The notes beneath the pieces are model-generated. The model was not told the origin of the DNA, ran no database searches, and saw only the letters and a list, made by a program, of their open reading frames with translations. Made by a program: the position numbers and the translations under genes. Below are positions 52,075-60,497 of a stretch of 64,000 nucleotides of DNA, in pieces. The number at the start of each line of letters is the position of its first letter. Within the stretch, counting starts at the first letter, position 1. The stretch is from Pseudomonadales bacterium (GTDB lineage: Bacteria; Pseudomonadota; Gammaproteobacteria; Pseudomonadales; Azotimanducaceae): the NCBI GenBank assembly GCA_023300545.1, contig JALZVT010000056.1, positions 1 to 64,000 on the forward strand, read 5' to 3'.

Positions 52075-53004
52075 ATGTCTCACGTTGAATTACGCCACCT
52101 GCGGACGTTGGTGGCCCTGCGCGACACCGGCAGCCTGGTTGAGGCCGCCGAGCGCGTGTTTTTGACCCAGTCGGCGCTGTCTCACCAGCTCAAAGACCTC
52201 GAAAATCGCCTCGATTGCCCGCTCTTTATTCGCAAAACCCGGCCCGTGCGGTTCACTGCAGCCGGCGCGCGGTTGCTGCAGTTGGCTGACGAGGCGTTGC
52301 CCGCCACCTATGCGGCAGAACAGGACATCCAGGCTTTAGCCGGCGGTGAAACGGGCCGGTTGTTTATGGCCATTGAATGCCACAGCTGTTTTGAGTGGCT
52401 GTTGCCGGCGTTGAACGCCTATCGGGAAGGTTGGCCAGACGTTGAGCTCGACATCGCCAGCGGCTTTCACTTTGCCGCTCTGCCGGCGTTGGCCCGTGGT
52501 GACCTCGATCTGGTGATTACGGCTGACCCGGTGCCAGACGATAACTACCACTACGAACCGCTGTTCTCTTACGAGGCGTTGGTGGCCATTGCCAACGATC
52601 ATCCGTTGGTGGCCAAAGAGTGGCTTGATCCGGAAGACTTTCGCGCAGAGACACTAATCACCTATCCGGTCGATCGCGATCGGCAGAACGTGTTCACCGA
52701 TTTTCTGGTGCCGGCAGGCGTTGAACCGGCCAGCGTGCGCACCGCCGAGCTCACCACCATGATGATTCAGTTGGTCGCCAGCGCCCGTGGGGTGTGCTGC
52801 CTGCCCAACTGGGCGCTGCACGAGTACATGGAAAAGTCGTACGTGCAGACCCGGTCGCTGGGTGAAGAGGGGCTGTGGCCCACCTTATATGCGGCGGTGC
52901 GCGCCGATCAGGCGCAGTCGAGCTTTGTGCAGGGTTTTTTTGAAACCGCTCGAGAAATCAGCTTTGGGCATTTGCACGGCATTGTGCGGGTAGTAGAAGA
53001 CTAA
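52075..53004 (+). CDS. metR: LysR-type regulator, MetR-like
   Basis: 309 residues. N-terminal winged helix-turn-helix (about 17-60): LVEAAERVFLTQSALSHQLK, DLENRLDCPLFIRKTRPV. The effector domain strings IECHSCFEWLLPALNAYREG, ITADPVPDDNYHYEPLFSYE and MIQLVASARGVCCLPNWALHE correspond closely to the E. coli MetR layout. MetR activates methionine-synthesis genes (metE, metH, metF) with homocysteine as co-effector. The nearest Met-type gene, the PLP enzyme at 30819, is not adjacent. Divergent from the HD hydrolase gene. Confidence 0.85.
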   Translation: MSHVELRHLRTLVALRDTGSLVEAAERVFLTQSALSHQLKDLENRLDCPLFIRKTRPVRFTAAGARLLQLADEALPATYAAEQDIQALAGGETGRLFMAIECHSCFEWLLPALNAYREGWPDVELDIASGFHFAALPALARGDLDLVITADPVPDDNYHYEPLFSYEALVAIANDHPLVAKEWLDPEDFRAETLITYPVDRDRQNVFTDFLVPAGVEPASVRTAELTTMMIQLVASARGVCCLPNWALHEYMEKSYVQTRSLGEEGLWPTLYAAVRADQAQSSFVQGFFETAREISFGHLHGIVRVVED

Positions 53005-53014
53005 GCGCAGACCG

Positions 53015-53584
53015 CTAGGGCACCAGAGTGGTGTGGTGCCACTCGGCGCCGATCCATTCGAACCGATCGCGCTGGTGCACGCCGCTTGAAAGTTCTAGCC
53101 GCTCGATGCGTATCGGGTTGAGGTATACGCCGATGGCGGTATCGGGAGCGGTATCTGGTGTGGGTTCGCTCTCGGCAAGGCTCGCCTCTAGATGGTCGCG
53201 CGACACGACGGTGCTTTGGGCGTGGCTTTGGTAAAACCAATCGAGCTTTTTGGGCATATCGGGGCGCAGTTGCCAGCTGTTACGCACAACGCTGTCGTCT
53301 ATTCGTTCCCAGAGCACACGCAGACGGTATTGCACCTGGGTGCTGGGTAAATAAATCAGCAGGTTGGCGCTGGGGCGACTTTGCAGCTCTTGCCACTTGG
53401 GTGAGGTCGCGCTGAAAAACAATGACAGGCGCTCGTGGGTGTCGCGCAACACCAGGGTGCGTTGTTCCGCATCGCCCTCGCTGTTCACGGTGCCCAGTGC
53501 ACAGACCGCAGCCCAACCGTCTTGCTGGTCTCGTGCCGCGGCGCGATCGGCGGCAAGCAGGGCAATGGGGTCTGGCGCGCTCAA
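53015..53584 (-). CDS. PNPOx-like flavin-binding fold protein
   Basis: 189 residues of the pyridoxamine-phosphate-oxidase-like split barrel. Recognisable strands: WAAVCALGTVNSEGDAEQRT, LVLRDTHERLSLFFSAT, SPKWQELQSRPSANLLIYLP (the SPK motif binds FMN phosphate) and YRLRVLWERI. The C-terminal part (GVYLNPIRIERLELSS, DRFEW) resembles the PNPOx/Alr4036-type extension. An FMN-dependent oxidase or heme-binding protein; true vitamin B6 oxidase activity is less likely. Confidence 0.78.
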   Translation of the reverse strand: MSAPDPIALLAADRAAARDQQDGWAAVCALGTVNSEGDAEQRTLVLRDTHERLSLFFSATSPKWQELQSRPSANLLIYLPSTQVQYRLRVLWERIDDSVVRNSWQLRPDMPKKLDWFYQSHAQSTVVSRDHLEASLAESEPTPDTAPDTAIGVYLNPIRIERLELSSGVHQRDRFEWIGAEWHHTTLVP

Positions 53585-53587
53585 CCG

Positions 53588-54370
53588 CTAAATCTCAATG
53601 CCAATGCCGGTTTTTGTGCGGTCTGCAAGTTCAGCCGGCGCCCGCTCTCGATGACGCAGCATAATGGTGTAGATCAGGCCGTGACCCGAGGCGTAGAGCG
53701 CGTCGGTGATCATGTTGTCGGTGTCGACAATGCGGGCGCGGGCCACCAGCCGTTCAAAGGTATAGATGAAGTTGTTGGTGTGGCGCGCGCGAACGATCGT
53801 GCCGTAAAAAAAGTCGAGGCGCTTTTGCAGATCTTGGGTGGCCAGATTAAGGGTGAGCAACCGCCGCGAAAACACCTCGGTATCAATGGTGTTGAGCTGG
53901 GTGAACAGCTCAGACTGTTCTTCGCGAGTGACGCTGCCGTCTTCAAGGGCTGCGCCTTGGCTTGAGATGAACAGAAAACCAGCGATGCTGCCAAGATGAC
54001 CGCGCACGTTCTGGGCCACGCGCAGAAAGGCTTCCTGACGCGCGTGCAGTTCGTTTTCGATCATCTTTTGCGACTGAATCGCGGCCTGCTCGCCCGCCCG
54101 TTCGATCTCCCGGGCCTGGGCGTTGAGCGCGGCCGTGTTTTGCTGCAGCTCGGCCTGTTGCAGAAAGTAGCCGATGACCAACCACAGAAAGGCCAGGGGC
54201 GCGAAGGCGCCCTCGAGAAAGCTGCCCATCTGTTCAGCAGGCAGGGTTACAAATTGACTCCAGCCCACGGTGCCGGCGATGTACAGAAAGCCGAGCAATA
54301 GCCACACGAGGGTGACGCCCAGCCCAAAGTAGATCCGCCAGTCGGGGCCTTCTTCTTTGTCAGTGGTAAT
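53588..54370 (-). CDS. Membrane protein of unknown function, probable ATT start
   Basis: 260 residues if translated from ATT at 54370, which has AAGGAG ten bases upstream; the in-frame GTG at 54307 would start within the first membrane helix and has no such signal. With the ATT start the N-terminus is acidic (TTDKEEGPDWR), followed by GLGVTLVWLLLGFLYIAGTV and LEGAFAPLAFLWLVIGYFL helices. The rest is a long coiled-coil-like cytoplasmic region (QQNTAALNAQAREIERAGEQ). Rare ATT initiation is known for infC and pcnB. No family recognised. Follows a 48-residue membrane protein gene in the same operon. Confidence 0.6.
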   Translation of the reverse strand: MTTDKEEGPDWRIYFGLGVTLVWLLLGFLYIAGTVGWSQFVTLPAEQMGSFLEGAFAPLAFLWLVIGYFLQQAELQQNTAALNAQAREIERAGEQAAIQSQKMIENELHARQEAFLRVAQNVRGHLGSIAGFLFISSQGAALEDGSVTREEQSELFTQLNTIDTEVFSRRLLTLNLATQDLQKRLDFFYGTIVRARHTNNFIYTFERLVARARIVDTDNMITDALYASGHGLIYTIMLRHRERAPAELADRTKTGIGIEI

Positions 54371-54397
54371 GGCAGTTAGGCTCCTTAAAGGGCGTGC

Positions 54398-54544
54398 TTA
54401 GCCTTGCTCTTTCGAGCGACGCAGGTCAGCAAGGTCGCGCTGAATTTCGCTGACCCGAAAGATCAGATCGGGCAGCAGCTCGGCGATGCGCCAAAGAAAA
54501 TAGGTGCCAATGCAGATGGCGACGGTGGCTATGAATGCGAGCAT
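54398..54544 (-). CDS. 48-residue small membrane protein
   Basis: A short gene below usual size limits: 48 residues, begins MLAFIATVAICIGTYFLWRI (one membrane helix), then a charged helical tail rich in Arg and Asp, ending RRSKEQG. It has GGAG six to seven bases before the ATG. Its stop is about 27 bp upstream of the ATT start of the next membrane gene, so the two form an operon. Function unknown; may be a partner of the downstream coiled-coil protein. Confidence 0.7.
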   Translation of the reverse strand: MLAFIATVAICIGTYFLWRIAELLPDLIFRVSEIQRDLADLRRSKEQG

Positions 54545-54615
54545 AGAGAACTCCGGGTTATGCAAAGGGTGAGTATGGGGCTTAGTTTACCCCAACCGCG
54601 TGGCACAATAGCCCC

Positions 54616-55581
54616 ATGATTCCAGTCGACTTTACAGAGCGTTTGACACAAATATTTGGGCCGCAGACCGCCGAGCGCGTGATCGCCAGCATGAGTGCGC
54701 CCAAAGCGATTGCGTTGTGGGAAAACCCCTTGGCCAAGGTGCGCGGCACGGCCGTGTCGGTAGCCGAGCTTTGCACCGATTTACAGTTGGCGCCCGCCAC
54801 ACCCGTATCGAGCGCGCTGCCGGGGTGCTGGCAGGTGCCACCCGAGCAACGCGACGCCATCATGCGCCACGAGGCGGTGAGTGAGGGCGACATCTACCCC
54901 ATTAACCCGTCCAGTTTGTTTGCCGCCCGGGCGCTCGATGTGCAGCCCGGCGACGAGGTGCTGGATTTAGCGGCAGCACCCGGCGGCAAGAGCCTGGTGT
55001 TGGCGGCCGCCCTGTCTGCCAACGGCGCAGCCAGTGGCCGGTTGGCATTGGTTGAGCCCGTGAAGCCGAGGTTTTTTCGGTTACGCGCCAATATGGAGCG
55101 CTGCGGTGTGTTGCAAGCCGACTACTACCAGCGCGATGGTCGGGGCGTGGGTGTGGCCGTAGGGGAGCGGTTTGACCGCGTTTTGCTCGATGCGCCCTGT
55201 TCCTCAGAATCTCGATTCCATACCAGCGAGCCCAGCAGCTTCACTCATTGGAGCCTGCGCAAGGTGCGCGAGTGCTCGCGCAAACAGAAGTCGTTGCTGC
55301 GTTCTGCTTACCGCGCGCTCAAGCCGGGCGGTACGCTGGTGTATTGCACCTGCTCGTTTGCCCCCGAAGAGAATGAAAAAATAGTCGCGAGCTTATTGAA
55401 GCGGGAGGAGTCTGCCCAGCTGATGCCTGTGGCTGTGCCGGCGGATATGGCGGAGCGCGTTCAAAGCGGGCTCACCCAATGGGAAAAACGCAGTTTTGAA
55501 TGTGCAACGGCATTGCGAGTGCTTCCAGATGCGTTGTGGGATGGCTTTTTTATGGCAAAGATCGAGAAGCGGCACAGTTGA
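54616..55581 (+). CDS. RsmB/NOP2-type RNA cytosine-5 methyltransferase
   Basis: 321 residues. SAM site VLDLAAAPGGKS (115-126), catalytic DAPCS (192-196, Cys195) and the second Cys in YCTCSF (Cys246), the pair that forms the RNA adduct in m5C methyltransferases. The end of the chain (FECATALRVLPDALWDGFFM) fits the family. Shorter than E. coli RsmB because it lacks the N-terminal NusB-like domain, so the target might be rRNA (like RsmF) or tRNA. It is divergent from the 48-residue membrane gene, whose start is about 70 bp away. Confidence 0.88.
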   Translation: MIPVDFTERLTQIFGPQTAERVIASMSAPKAIALWENPLAKVRGTAVSVAELCTDLQLAPATPVSSALPGCWQVPPEQRDAIMRHEAVSEGDIYPINPSSLFAARALDVQPGDEVLDLAAAPGGKSLVLAAALSANGAASGRLALVEPVKPRFFRLRANMERCGVLQADYYQRDGRGVGVAVGERFDRVLLDAPCSSESRFHTSEPSSFTHWSLRKVRECSRKQKSLLRSAYRALKPGGTLVYCTCSFAPEENEKIVASLLKREESAQLMPVAVPADMAERVQSGLTQWEKRSFECATALRVLPDALWDGFFMAKIEKRHS

Positions 55582-55607
55582 GCGAGAGAATGATAATGTG
55601 AGTTTTT

Positions 55608-56072
55608 GTGCTGGATTTTTATGATTTACTACCGGTCGAAAACCTTAGGGGTTTCAACAACACCACGGACTTGGTATTTAGGAATATGATCGAAACGGTA
55701 ATCGATTCTCATCAAGGCATTGTGTTCCATGAGTGCGTCGGACCAGTTACCTGGGAAGACATGCTCGGGGCGCTGGCTGCCGAAACCAAAGGTGAAGCGC
55801 CGAAGACCTGTGATGCAACGTTATGGTCTTTAGAGCGAGGAGTGTTTGCCTTTTCACTTGAGGAATTGGCAGAAGATATTGAGGCTGTTCGTATTCACTT
55901 AAATGACACATCGCCGCCGCTCAAGGTGGCCTGGGTTGTGAATAACGTGTTTAGCAAAATGCTGATCGAAGGCTGGTACAGGGGCAGAGCATGGGTTGCT
56001 GAGTGGCGCGTGTTTTCTGTACGTGACGAGGCGATGCGTTGGTTGGCGGGGGGTGAGACTACAATGCCATAG
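55608..56072 (+). CDS. Conserved hypothetical protein
   Basis: 154 residues from GTG 55608 (a shorter form starts at ATG 55689). The chain has alternating strands and helices (IVFHECVGPVTWEDMLGALA, VAWVVNNVFSKMLIEGWYRG) and ends with WRVFSVRDEAMRWLAGG, a pattern seen in small STAS/SpoIIAA-like proteins, but this is a weak resemblance. No catalytic motif. About 25 bp downstream of the methyltransferase stop, so possibly cotranscribed. Confidence 0.55.
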   Translation: MLDFYDLLPVENLRGFNNTTDLVFRNMIETVIDSHQGIVFHECVGPVTWEDMLGALAAETKGEAPKTCDATLWSLERGVFAFSLEELAEDIEAVRIHLNDTSPPLKVAWVVNNVFSKMLIEGWYRGRAWVAEWRVFSVRDEAMRWLAGGETTMP

Positions 56073-56132
56073 CCCCAACGGGTTCTCGAACCGGGTAAAG
56101 ACCCAATTCCACTTATCAATTGGCAAGCCAGC

Positions 56133-56624
56133 ATGTTTAACCTAATAGAGAGCCCTTTGGCCTTCATCATTGTGGGCCTTGTCCTGGCTGTGGGTGTTTG
56201 GCTGTTCGTAAGGGCAAAGCCCGGATCCGAGCGTGCTAATTCACAACACAGTAGCGGTGAGAGCGATGCCGTCGGTGAGCGCCGGGAGATGCGGGCTTAC
56301 GATTGGTTTGATGCTGCGGTCAGTGTGGTTATTGGTGTGTTGCTTGGAGTTGTGATTTTCCATTTGATGCAACTGGTTACGACGAGCTTCTGGCCAATAG
56401 CCATACTCATTCCAATTTTGTTCGGTGGGGTTTTGCTGTTGGATGGTGTTTTCAACCGAGTGATTGAAAAGATTTTTCCAAGCGGAATTAAACCGGCCCG
56501 AAAGTCGGTGGTGCAACCGAAGGCGCCGTTGCCAAAGCGTTTGAGTTTGCCGGCGGGTATTGCTGTTGGTTTTTCTCTGGCGTTGTTTGGGGTTGATGGG
56601 GGGGTACTTGGTGTATTTGCTTAG
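56133..56624 (+). CDS. Membrane protein of unknown function
   Basis: 163 residues. Hydrophobic segments at LAFIIVGLVLAVGVWLFV, FDAAVSVVIGVLLGVVIF, FWPIAILIPILFGGVLLLDG and near the C-terminus, separated by short charged loops. No family recognised. Composition is somewhat more AT-rich than the housekeeping parts of the window. Possibly part of an acquired set. Confidence 0.5.
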   Translation: MFNLIESPLAFIIVGLVLAVGVWLFVRAKPGSERANSQHSSGESDAVGERREMRAYDWFDAAVSVVIGVLLGVVIFHLMQLVTTSFWPIAILIPILFGGVLLLDGVFNRVIEKIFPSGIKPARKSVVQPKAPLPKRLSLPAGIAVGFSLALFGVDGGVLGVFA

Positions 56625-56662
56625 GTTGTTATCTTGGACCTTTGCGCATTGCCTTCTACCTT

Positions 56663-57166
56663 TTACCCCTTATCAAAAACTTGCTGACAGGTTGGGCAAG
56701 TGCCGATTGGGTTTGAATTTCCTCGCTCAAAGCCACGTTGATACCAAAAGCACAATTCAATAAAGATCAGTGGATAGAGAAGTATTGAGGAGGCGATGCC
56801 GATGGTCAATCCGCCGAATGCGGCGCCGGGAAGTCCAAGTTTTGATCCACTTGCAGCTAAAGCTAGCGACAGAGCGGTAAGCGCCCCGACAATCACGAAT
56901 ACCCAAAGTATGCCTACTGCCGACTGGTACGCTCTCGGAGCTAAGGTGGAAATTTTCTCCGGCAAGAACGGCAACCGATTTTTCCATGCGTCGTAGTTTC
57001 GCCAGACAAAATAGATTGGAGCGATTGAATGCGCCAAAAACATAAAGATGCCTATTCCCAAAAGGGCCTTCGTAGTGTTCCCTCCCGTAGGAATGAGAAC
57101 CGCGAGACCTTGAAAAAAATTCAATATCCAAAAAATGGTTATTGTGCGGTAGACAGCTGATGTCAT
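56663..57166 (-). CDS. Membrane protein with C-terminal CxxC
   Basis: 167 residues with about four membrane segments (TIFWILNFFQGLAVLIPT, LGIGIFMFLAHSIAPIYFV, VGILWVFVIVGALTALSLAL, IGIASSILLYPLIFIELCFW) and a short tail with a single CxxC pair (IGTCPTCQQVF). It looks like a small inner-membrane protein of unknown role. It converges with the preceding ORF and is followed by an intergenic stretch with few features. Confidence 0.55.
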   Translation of the reverse strand: MTSAVYRTITIFWILNFFQGLAVLIPTGGNTTKALLGIGIFMFLAHSIAPIYFVWRNYDAWKNRLPFLPEKISTLAPRAYQSAVGILWVFVIVGALTALSLALAASGSKLGLPGAAFGGLTIGIASSILLYPLIFIELCFWYQRGFERGNSNPIGTCPTCQQVFDKG

Positions 57167-57435
57167 GCGTTACCTCCAGCCTGTATGTGACGGTAGGTTG
57201 GATTGTTCAGCAAAGGAGTTGTTAAGAACGTGAGCGTGCTTCGAGTGTCGGGCTTAATGTCGAAATGTGTGCGTCGCTTCGCTTTCGAGAGTGTTGGTGC
57301 TGGTTTGACCTAGTCTAAAAATTATTTGTGAATAGTGCGTGGTTTTTGTCCGCAGAAGCTGTCTGGTTGTTGATGGATTATCTTTGCCGGCAAGTCGTTG
57401 AACTAAATGTCGAGGTAATGGTAGTGAAGGGTTAT
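57167..57435. other. Intergenic stretch with no clear gene
   Basis: No convincing coding frame on either strand in about 270 bp between the CxxC membrane gene and the HNH remnant. It probably holds a promoter for the membrane gene and the lost 5' part of the HNH gene. Nothing else recognised. Confidence 0.5.
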
Positions 57436-58076
57436 AGCTGCGCGAATAATGAGTCTCCGTGCACTCACCACGGCGCGACTCACAATAGTCGCAAAAACGT
57501 TCCCGCGGGAACGCTTTTGCACCCGGAAACCATTCGTCGCCTGGCGTGCGATGGTGGATTGGTCACGGCACCCTACAGGTGTGCCGGGATCGGCGCTGCC
57601 AGTTTCTCGGCTGCGCCCAGGAGCGTTACGTGGAAGGGCATCACATCGTGCACTGGGCCAACGGCGGCGAAACCAGCCTGAATAATCTCGTGCTGCGGTG
57701 TGGTCGCGATCACCGAGCGGTGCATGAATTGGGCTATCGAATCCAGCGTTCCGGCGAACCGGGTGCCCGATTTGAGTTCGTGAAGTCGAGGCTGGGTTCT
57801 GTATCGCAGCGGCTATCCGATGCCGTCGTACCTTCTGATCTACTCTCTCCGTCTATACGTAGTAAAGATCGACAACTGGTTTGGCTCGAAATGGACTTTG
57901 TTCGGTGGGAAGGCATCCGCTTGGCATGTGGAGTTTTCTCTGCGGGAAGAACGGAAATTAGAAAATACGAAGCGGATATCACAGGCCGAAGTAGCAGTAA
58001 TGTTGCAGTTGAATGTCCGTTAGTGAGGGTTCGTGTAATTTGGTCTGCTGGAAGCATGGCGGCGGTAGCGTTATAG
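57436..58076 (+). pseudogene. Broken DUF222/HNH endonuclease gene
   Basis: Remnant of a DUF222-HNH nuclease gene. The upstream frame shows the end of the region before the nuclease domain: HHGATHNS, then LLHPETIRRLACDGGLV. The HNH module follows in a different frame: CRDRRCQFLGC, EGHHIVHWANGGETSLNNLV, CGRDHRAVHELGY. The normal linker of about 20 residues between DGGLV and the HNH motif is missing and the frame changes, so a deletion plus frameshift has occurred; the start of the gene is also absent. An ATG-initiated ORF at 57546-58076 would make only the nuclease part. Probably non-functional. Confidence 0.75.
57491..57520. repeat. Near-perfect 30-bp palindrome inside the HNH remnant
   Basis: The arms GCAAAAACGTTCCC and GGGAACGCTTTTGC flank GC; one mismatch between 14-bp arms. 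It lies in the coding remnant just before the conserved HPETIRR block. It might be a scar or binding site rather than simple coding sequence. Confidence 0.5.
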
Positions 58077-58109
58077 TTTTCTAAACACACTGCGAACCAG
58101 AAGCCAACC

Positions 58110-59081
58110 TTGAGTAATTATCGTATCGGCGTTGTCGGCGCCTCAGGTCGGCTCGGCGGAATTGTTTTCGAAAGAGCGTCGATCGCAAGCGCGGATGTAA
58201 TTCCTCTTTCAATGAGACAACTTCCAGCTGATGCTGGCGTGCAAGATAGCGCACACGCTTTTGAAGGGCTGGATATTGCGATTTTCGCCGCGCCTTTGAC
58301 AACAAATTCGCTGCATCGCATTGCACTTGAGGCCGGTTGCCATGTGGTCGATGTCGGAGTTTCCGAACAGTCTATAGGGGATGCTCTGGCTTTGGATGCC
58401 CTGGCCAAGGCCCAAGACAAGTCGCTCGTAGTCATGGCTGGATTGGCGCCAGGGTTATCAGGGCTACTCGGTCTAGAAGTGGCAAGACGCTTCGAATCTG
58501 CGGAGCAAGTTGATGTCATATTGCTTCAAAGTTCCAAGGGCACTGCCGGCATGCGGGGCGTGTGCGACATGCTTGACATGCTTACTAACCGAGAACGTTC
58601 TTCGGTTGTTGCACTGAGCGAAAACTCAATAGGCGTTAGCCCTGTCGCGAGTAACTATCTCTTCGAATTGCCCACACCTGAAAGGCGGCTACTTAGGGAA
58701 AACGGAGAAAAACCCGAGATTCGATATTTGACAGCTTTTGACTCGTCAAAAATGAATTGGCAAATCCGCTTCCTTCGCTCCATCCGTGGTCTCTCGGGCA
58801 GCGTCTATCGGCTCATTCGGAATAATGTAGCAGCGTCCAAATCAAAGAAGGCTTCGCCCAGCGATGAATCAATGAGCCTGATTGCCTGCGCTTATGATCG
58901 CGAAGGGGTGGAAATAGGCAGGGAGCACCTCGCGCTTGCGTCAGACTATGGAGCGACTGCGGATGTTGCGCTTATTATCGCGGACATGGCCGCAAAGGGC
59001 GAGCTGCGCTCTGGAGCTGGCCATCCTTCATACTTCACAGATTGGCCTACGATAAAGGCTCTTTCTTTCGCATCGAAATGA
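58110..59081 (+). CDS. Saccharopine-dehydrogenase-like NAD(P)-binding protein
   Basis: 323 residues. N-terminal Rossmann motif IGVVGASGRLGG, then GLDIAIFAAPLTTNSLHRIA and a CHVVDVGVSEQSIGDAL region, typical of saccharopine dehydrogenase/homospermidine-synthase-like folds. The C-terminal part (about 160-300) is unlike the housekeeping enzyme and has no named domain I recognise. A substrate-specific reductase or dehydrogenase is likely. It begins with TTG at 58110 by default. A hairpin lies after the stop. Confidence 0.7.
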   Translation: MSNYRIGVVGASGRLGGIVFERASIASADVIPLSMRQLPADAGVQDSAHAFEGLDIAIFAAPLTTNSLHRIALEAGCHVVDVGVSEQSIGDALALDALAKAQDKSLVVMAGLAPGLSGLLGLEVARRFESAEQVDVILLQSSKGTAGMRGVCDMLDMLTNRERSSVVALSENSIGVSPVASNYLFELPTPERRLLRENGEKPEIRYLTAFDSSKMNWQIRFLRSIRGLSGSVYRLIRNNVAASKSKKASPSDESMSLIACAYDREGVEIGREHLALASDYGATADVALIIADMAAKGELRSGAGHPSYFTDWPTIKALSFASK

Positions 59082-59123
59082 CCCAGCCTAGCTAACTCGA
59101 ACCGGTTGCTCGTTAGACTGGGT
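59081..59123 (+). terminator. Hairpin after the saccharopine-dehydrogenase-like gene
   Basis: ACCCAG at the left end pairs with CTGGGT at the right, and CTAAC with GTTAG inside, giving a two-part stem around a loop. It starts at the stop codon of the preceding gene. No T-run follows, so it may act as a rho-independent terminator only weakly or protect the mRNA. Confidence 0.5.
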
Positions 59124-59285
59124 CAAGAATTTACTTGGTAAGCTATTACGCGTTTTTTTGATCTATTCCAACTCTGAGTTGAAGCGGCCTTAGTTCGGGG
59201 GATCGACAACGTATGTTTTAGGCCCTGAGCGGAAGTAGCTCATAATTGTTCATGCTACGGTGCAGTGGAAATCGTTGAGCCATAG

Positions 59286-59732
59286 GTGTTGTGCGTGATC
59301 AAAATATTGAGTGCAAAAGCTGTTCCTGCTGCGTTGCTTATCCAGCTCCGTGAGTGGTTGGAATCGGAGTGGGGAGGAATAGATCCTTTTGAAGGCAATC
59401 ACCTCGAAATTACTATTCCGTTGCCAGTTGTCGCAGTGGATGAACAAACGTCGTTGTTAGGTGGGCTTATCTTTGGCAGTTTCGCAAAGCCCGACAGCGC
59501 GGAAATTGGAGTTTGGGTAAACGCCGTACTGACATCACCCACTCACCGAAAGAAGGGTATCGCATCACAATTGATTCAATCGGCAGAAGTAGAAGCAAAG
59601 CGCTTAGCGATAGACGAACTATTTGTCCTTTCTGAATACCCCGGTCTCTATCAGAAGCTTGGTTGGCATTATGTCGGTTTGGATAGCTCGCGCAACGAAA
59701 CCATTCTGACCAAAAGTTTGGTGAGTGCTTAA
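59286..59732 (+). CDS. GNAT family N-acetyltransferase
   Basis: 148 residues. The GNAT acetyl-CoA site is in GVWVNAVLTSPTHRKKGIAS (strand 4 and the R/Q-x-x-G-x-A pyrophosphate loop), followed by QLIQSAEVEAKRLAIDELFV and a C-terminal YPGLYQKLGWHYVGLD with the usual Tyr. A small-molecule acetyltransferase of unknown substrate. The GTG at 59286 is the default start. Confidence 0.75.
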   Translation: MLCVIKILSAKAVPAALLIQLREWLESEWGGIDPFEGNHLEITIPLPVVAVDEQTSLLGGLIFGSFAKPDSAEIGVWVNAVLTSPTHRKKGIASQLIQSAEVEAKRLAIDELFVLSEYPGLYQKLGWHYVGLDSSRNETILTKSLVSA

Positions 59733-59950
59733 CCAGACGAATTAGGTAGCTCCAAGAATGATCGGAGTTGCTCGACAACACTAGCTGGCAGGAACCCCGG
59801 CAACGGCAGCTATGGAACAGTTTGCAAGGTTCTTGTGATTTACTTAAAAGGATACGATCAAAGTTTCGATTAGAGGACTCCTAGATTACTGCCAGATTTT
59901 ACCTACGAGTAGCCACTAAACTCGACGCTTATGGCCTGTGGATTTCTAGG

Positions 59951-60199
59951 TTGCCCAAAATCGTCTGGGGAGTAATCCTAGTTGTCATACTTTTGATGTT
60001 CCTGTTCCCAGAAACCATTCCGTTCGCTACGTTGAGAGTTCTCGTTGCCGCGTTTGGTGTAAGCAGTGCACTGGCAATGATCAGTGGTACTTTTCCCATT
60101 GGCCAAGATCCGCTGAGCCTATCTGGTAGCCAATCTTGGGCTGCCTTCATCATCAATTGCTTTTTCTGCTTCGCCGTTTGGGCTTTCTTTGTTGATTGA
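59951..60199 (+). CDS. Small membrane protein, uncertain
   Basis: 82-residue ORF from TTG with three hydrophobic stretches (IVWGVILVVILLMFLFPE, LRVLVAAFGVSSALAMISG, AAFIINCFFCFAVWAFF). The absence of an ATG, a poor ribosome site and an AT-rich setting make it doubtful, but the composition of the helices looks natural. Confidence 0.4.
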   Translation: MPKIVWGVILVVILLMFLFPETIPFATLRVLVAAFGVSSALAMISGTFPIGQDPLSLSGSQSWAAFIINCFFCFAVWAFFVD

Positions 60200-60497
60200 C
60201 TATGGCGACGGATACTATTGGCCGAGGCTGTGTAAACACTCAGAGCACTCTCATGCGAGTTCTGTTTTGACAGGTCGAGCTTTCACACAGCTTCGCACTG
60301 TAAGCGAGCAGCATTCGTGAAGCGAAGGGATACTAATCAAGGGGTTTCAGGCTTAATCGATTTCTATGGTGGTCTGACCCAGGCCGACGTTGAGAATTAG
60401 TTAAAGCGCCAGATTGAGGCCAAAGTTTTGTCGCTGGCGGTGCCCGCAGACTGGATGAGCAAATCCAGAGTGCGTACAACTTATCAGGAGCTAAACG
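60200..60497. other. Non-coding or decayed stretch before the ureohydrolase
   Basis: Nearly 300 bp without an intact gene. In one frame 60338-60497 reads GLIDFYGGLTQADVEN, a TAG stop at 60398, then LKRQIEAKVLSLAVPADWMS and on to the next gene, which looks like a protein remnant with a premature stop. The rest holds no recognised promoter or RNA gene. Confidence 0.45.
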
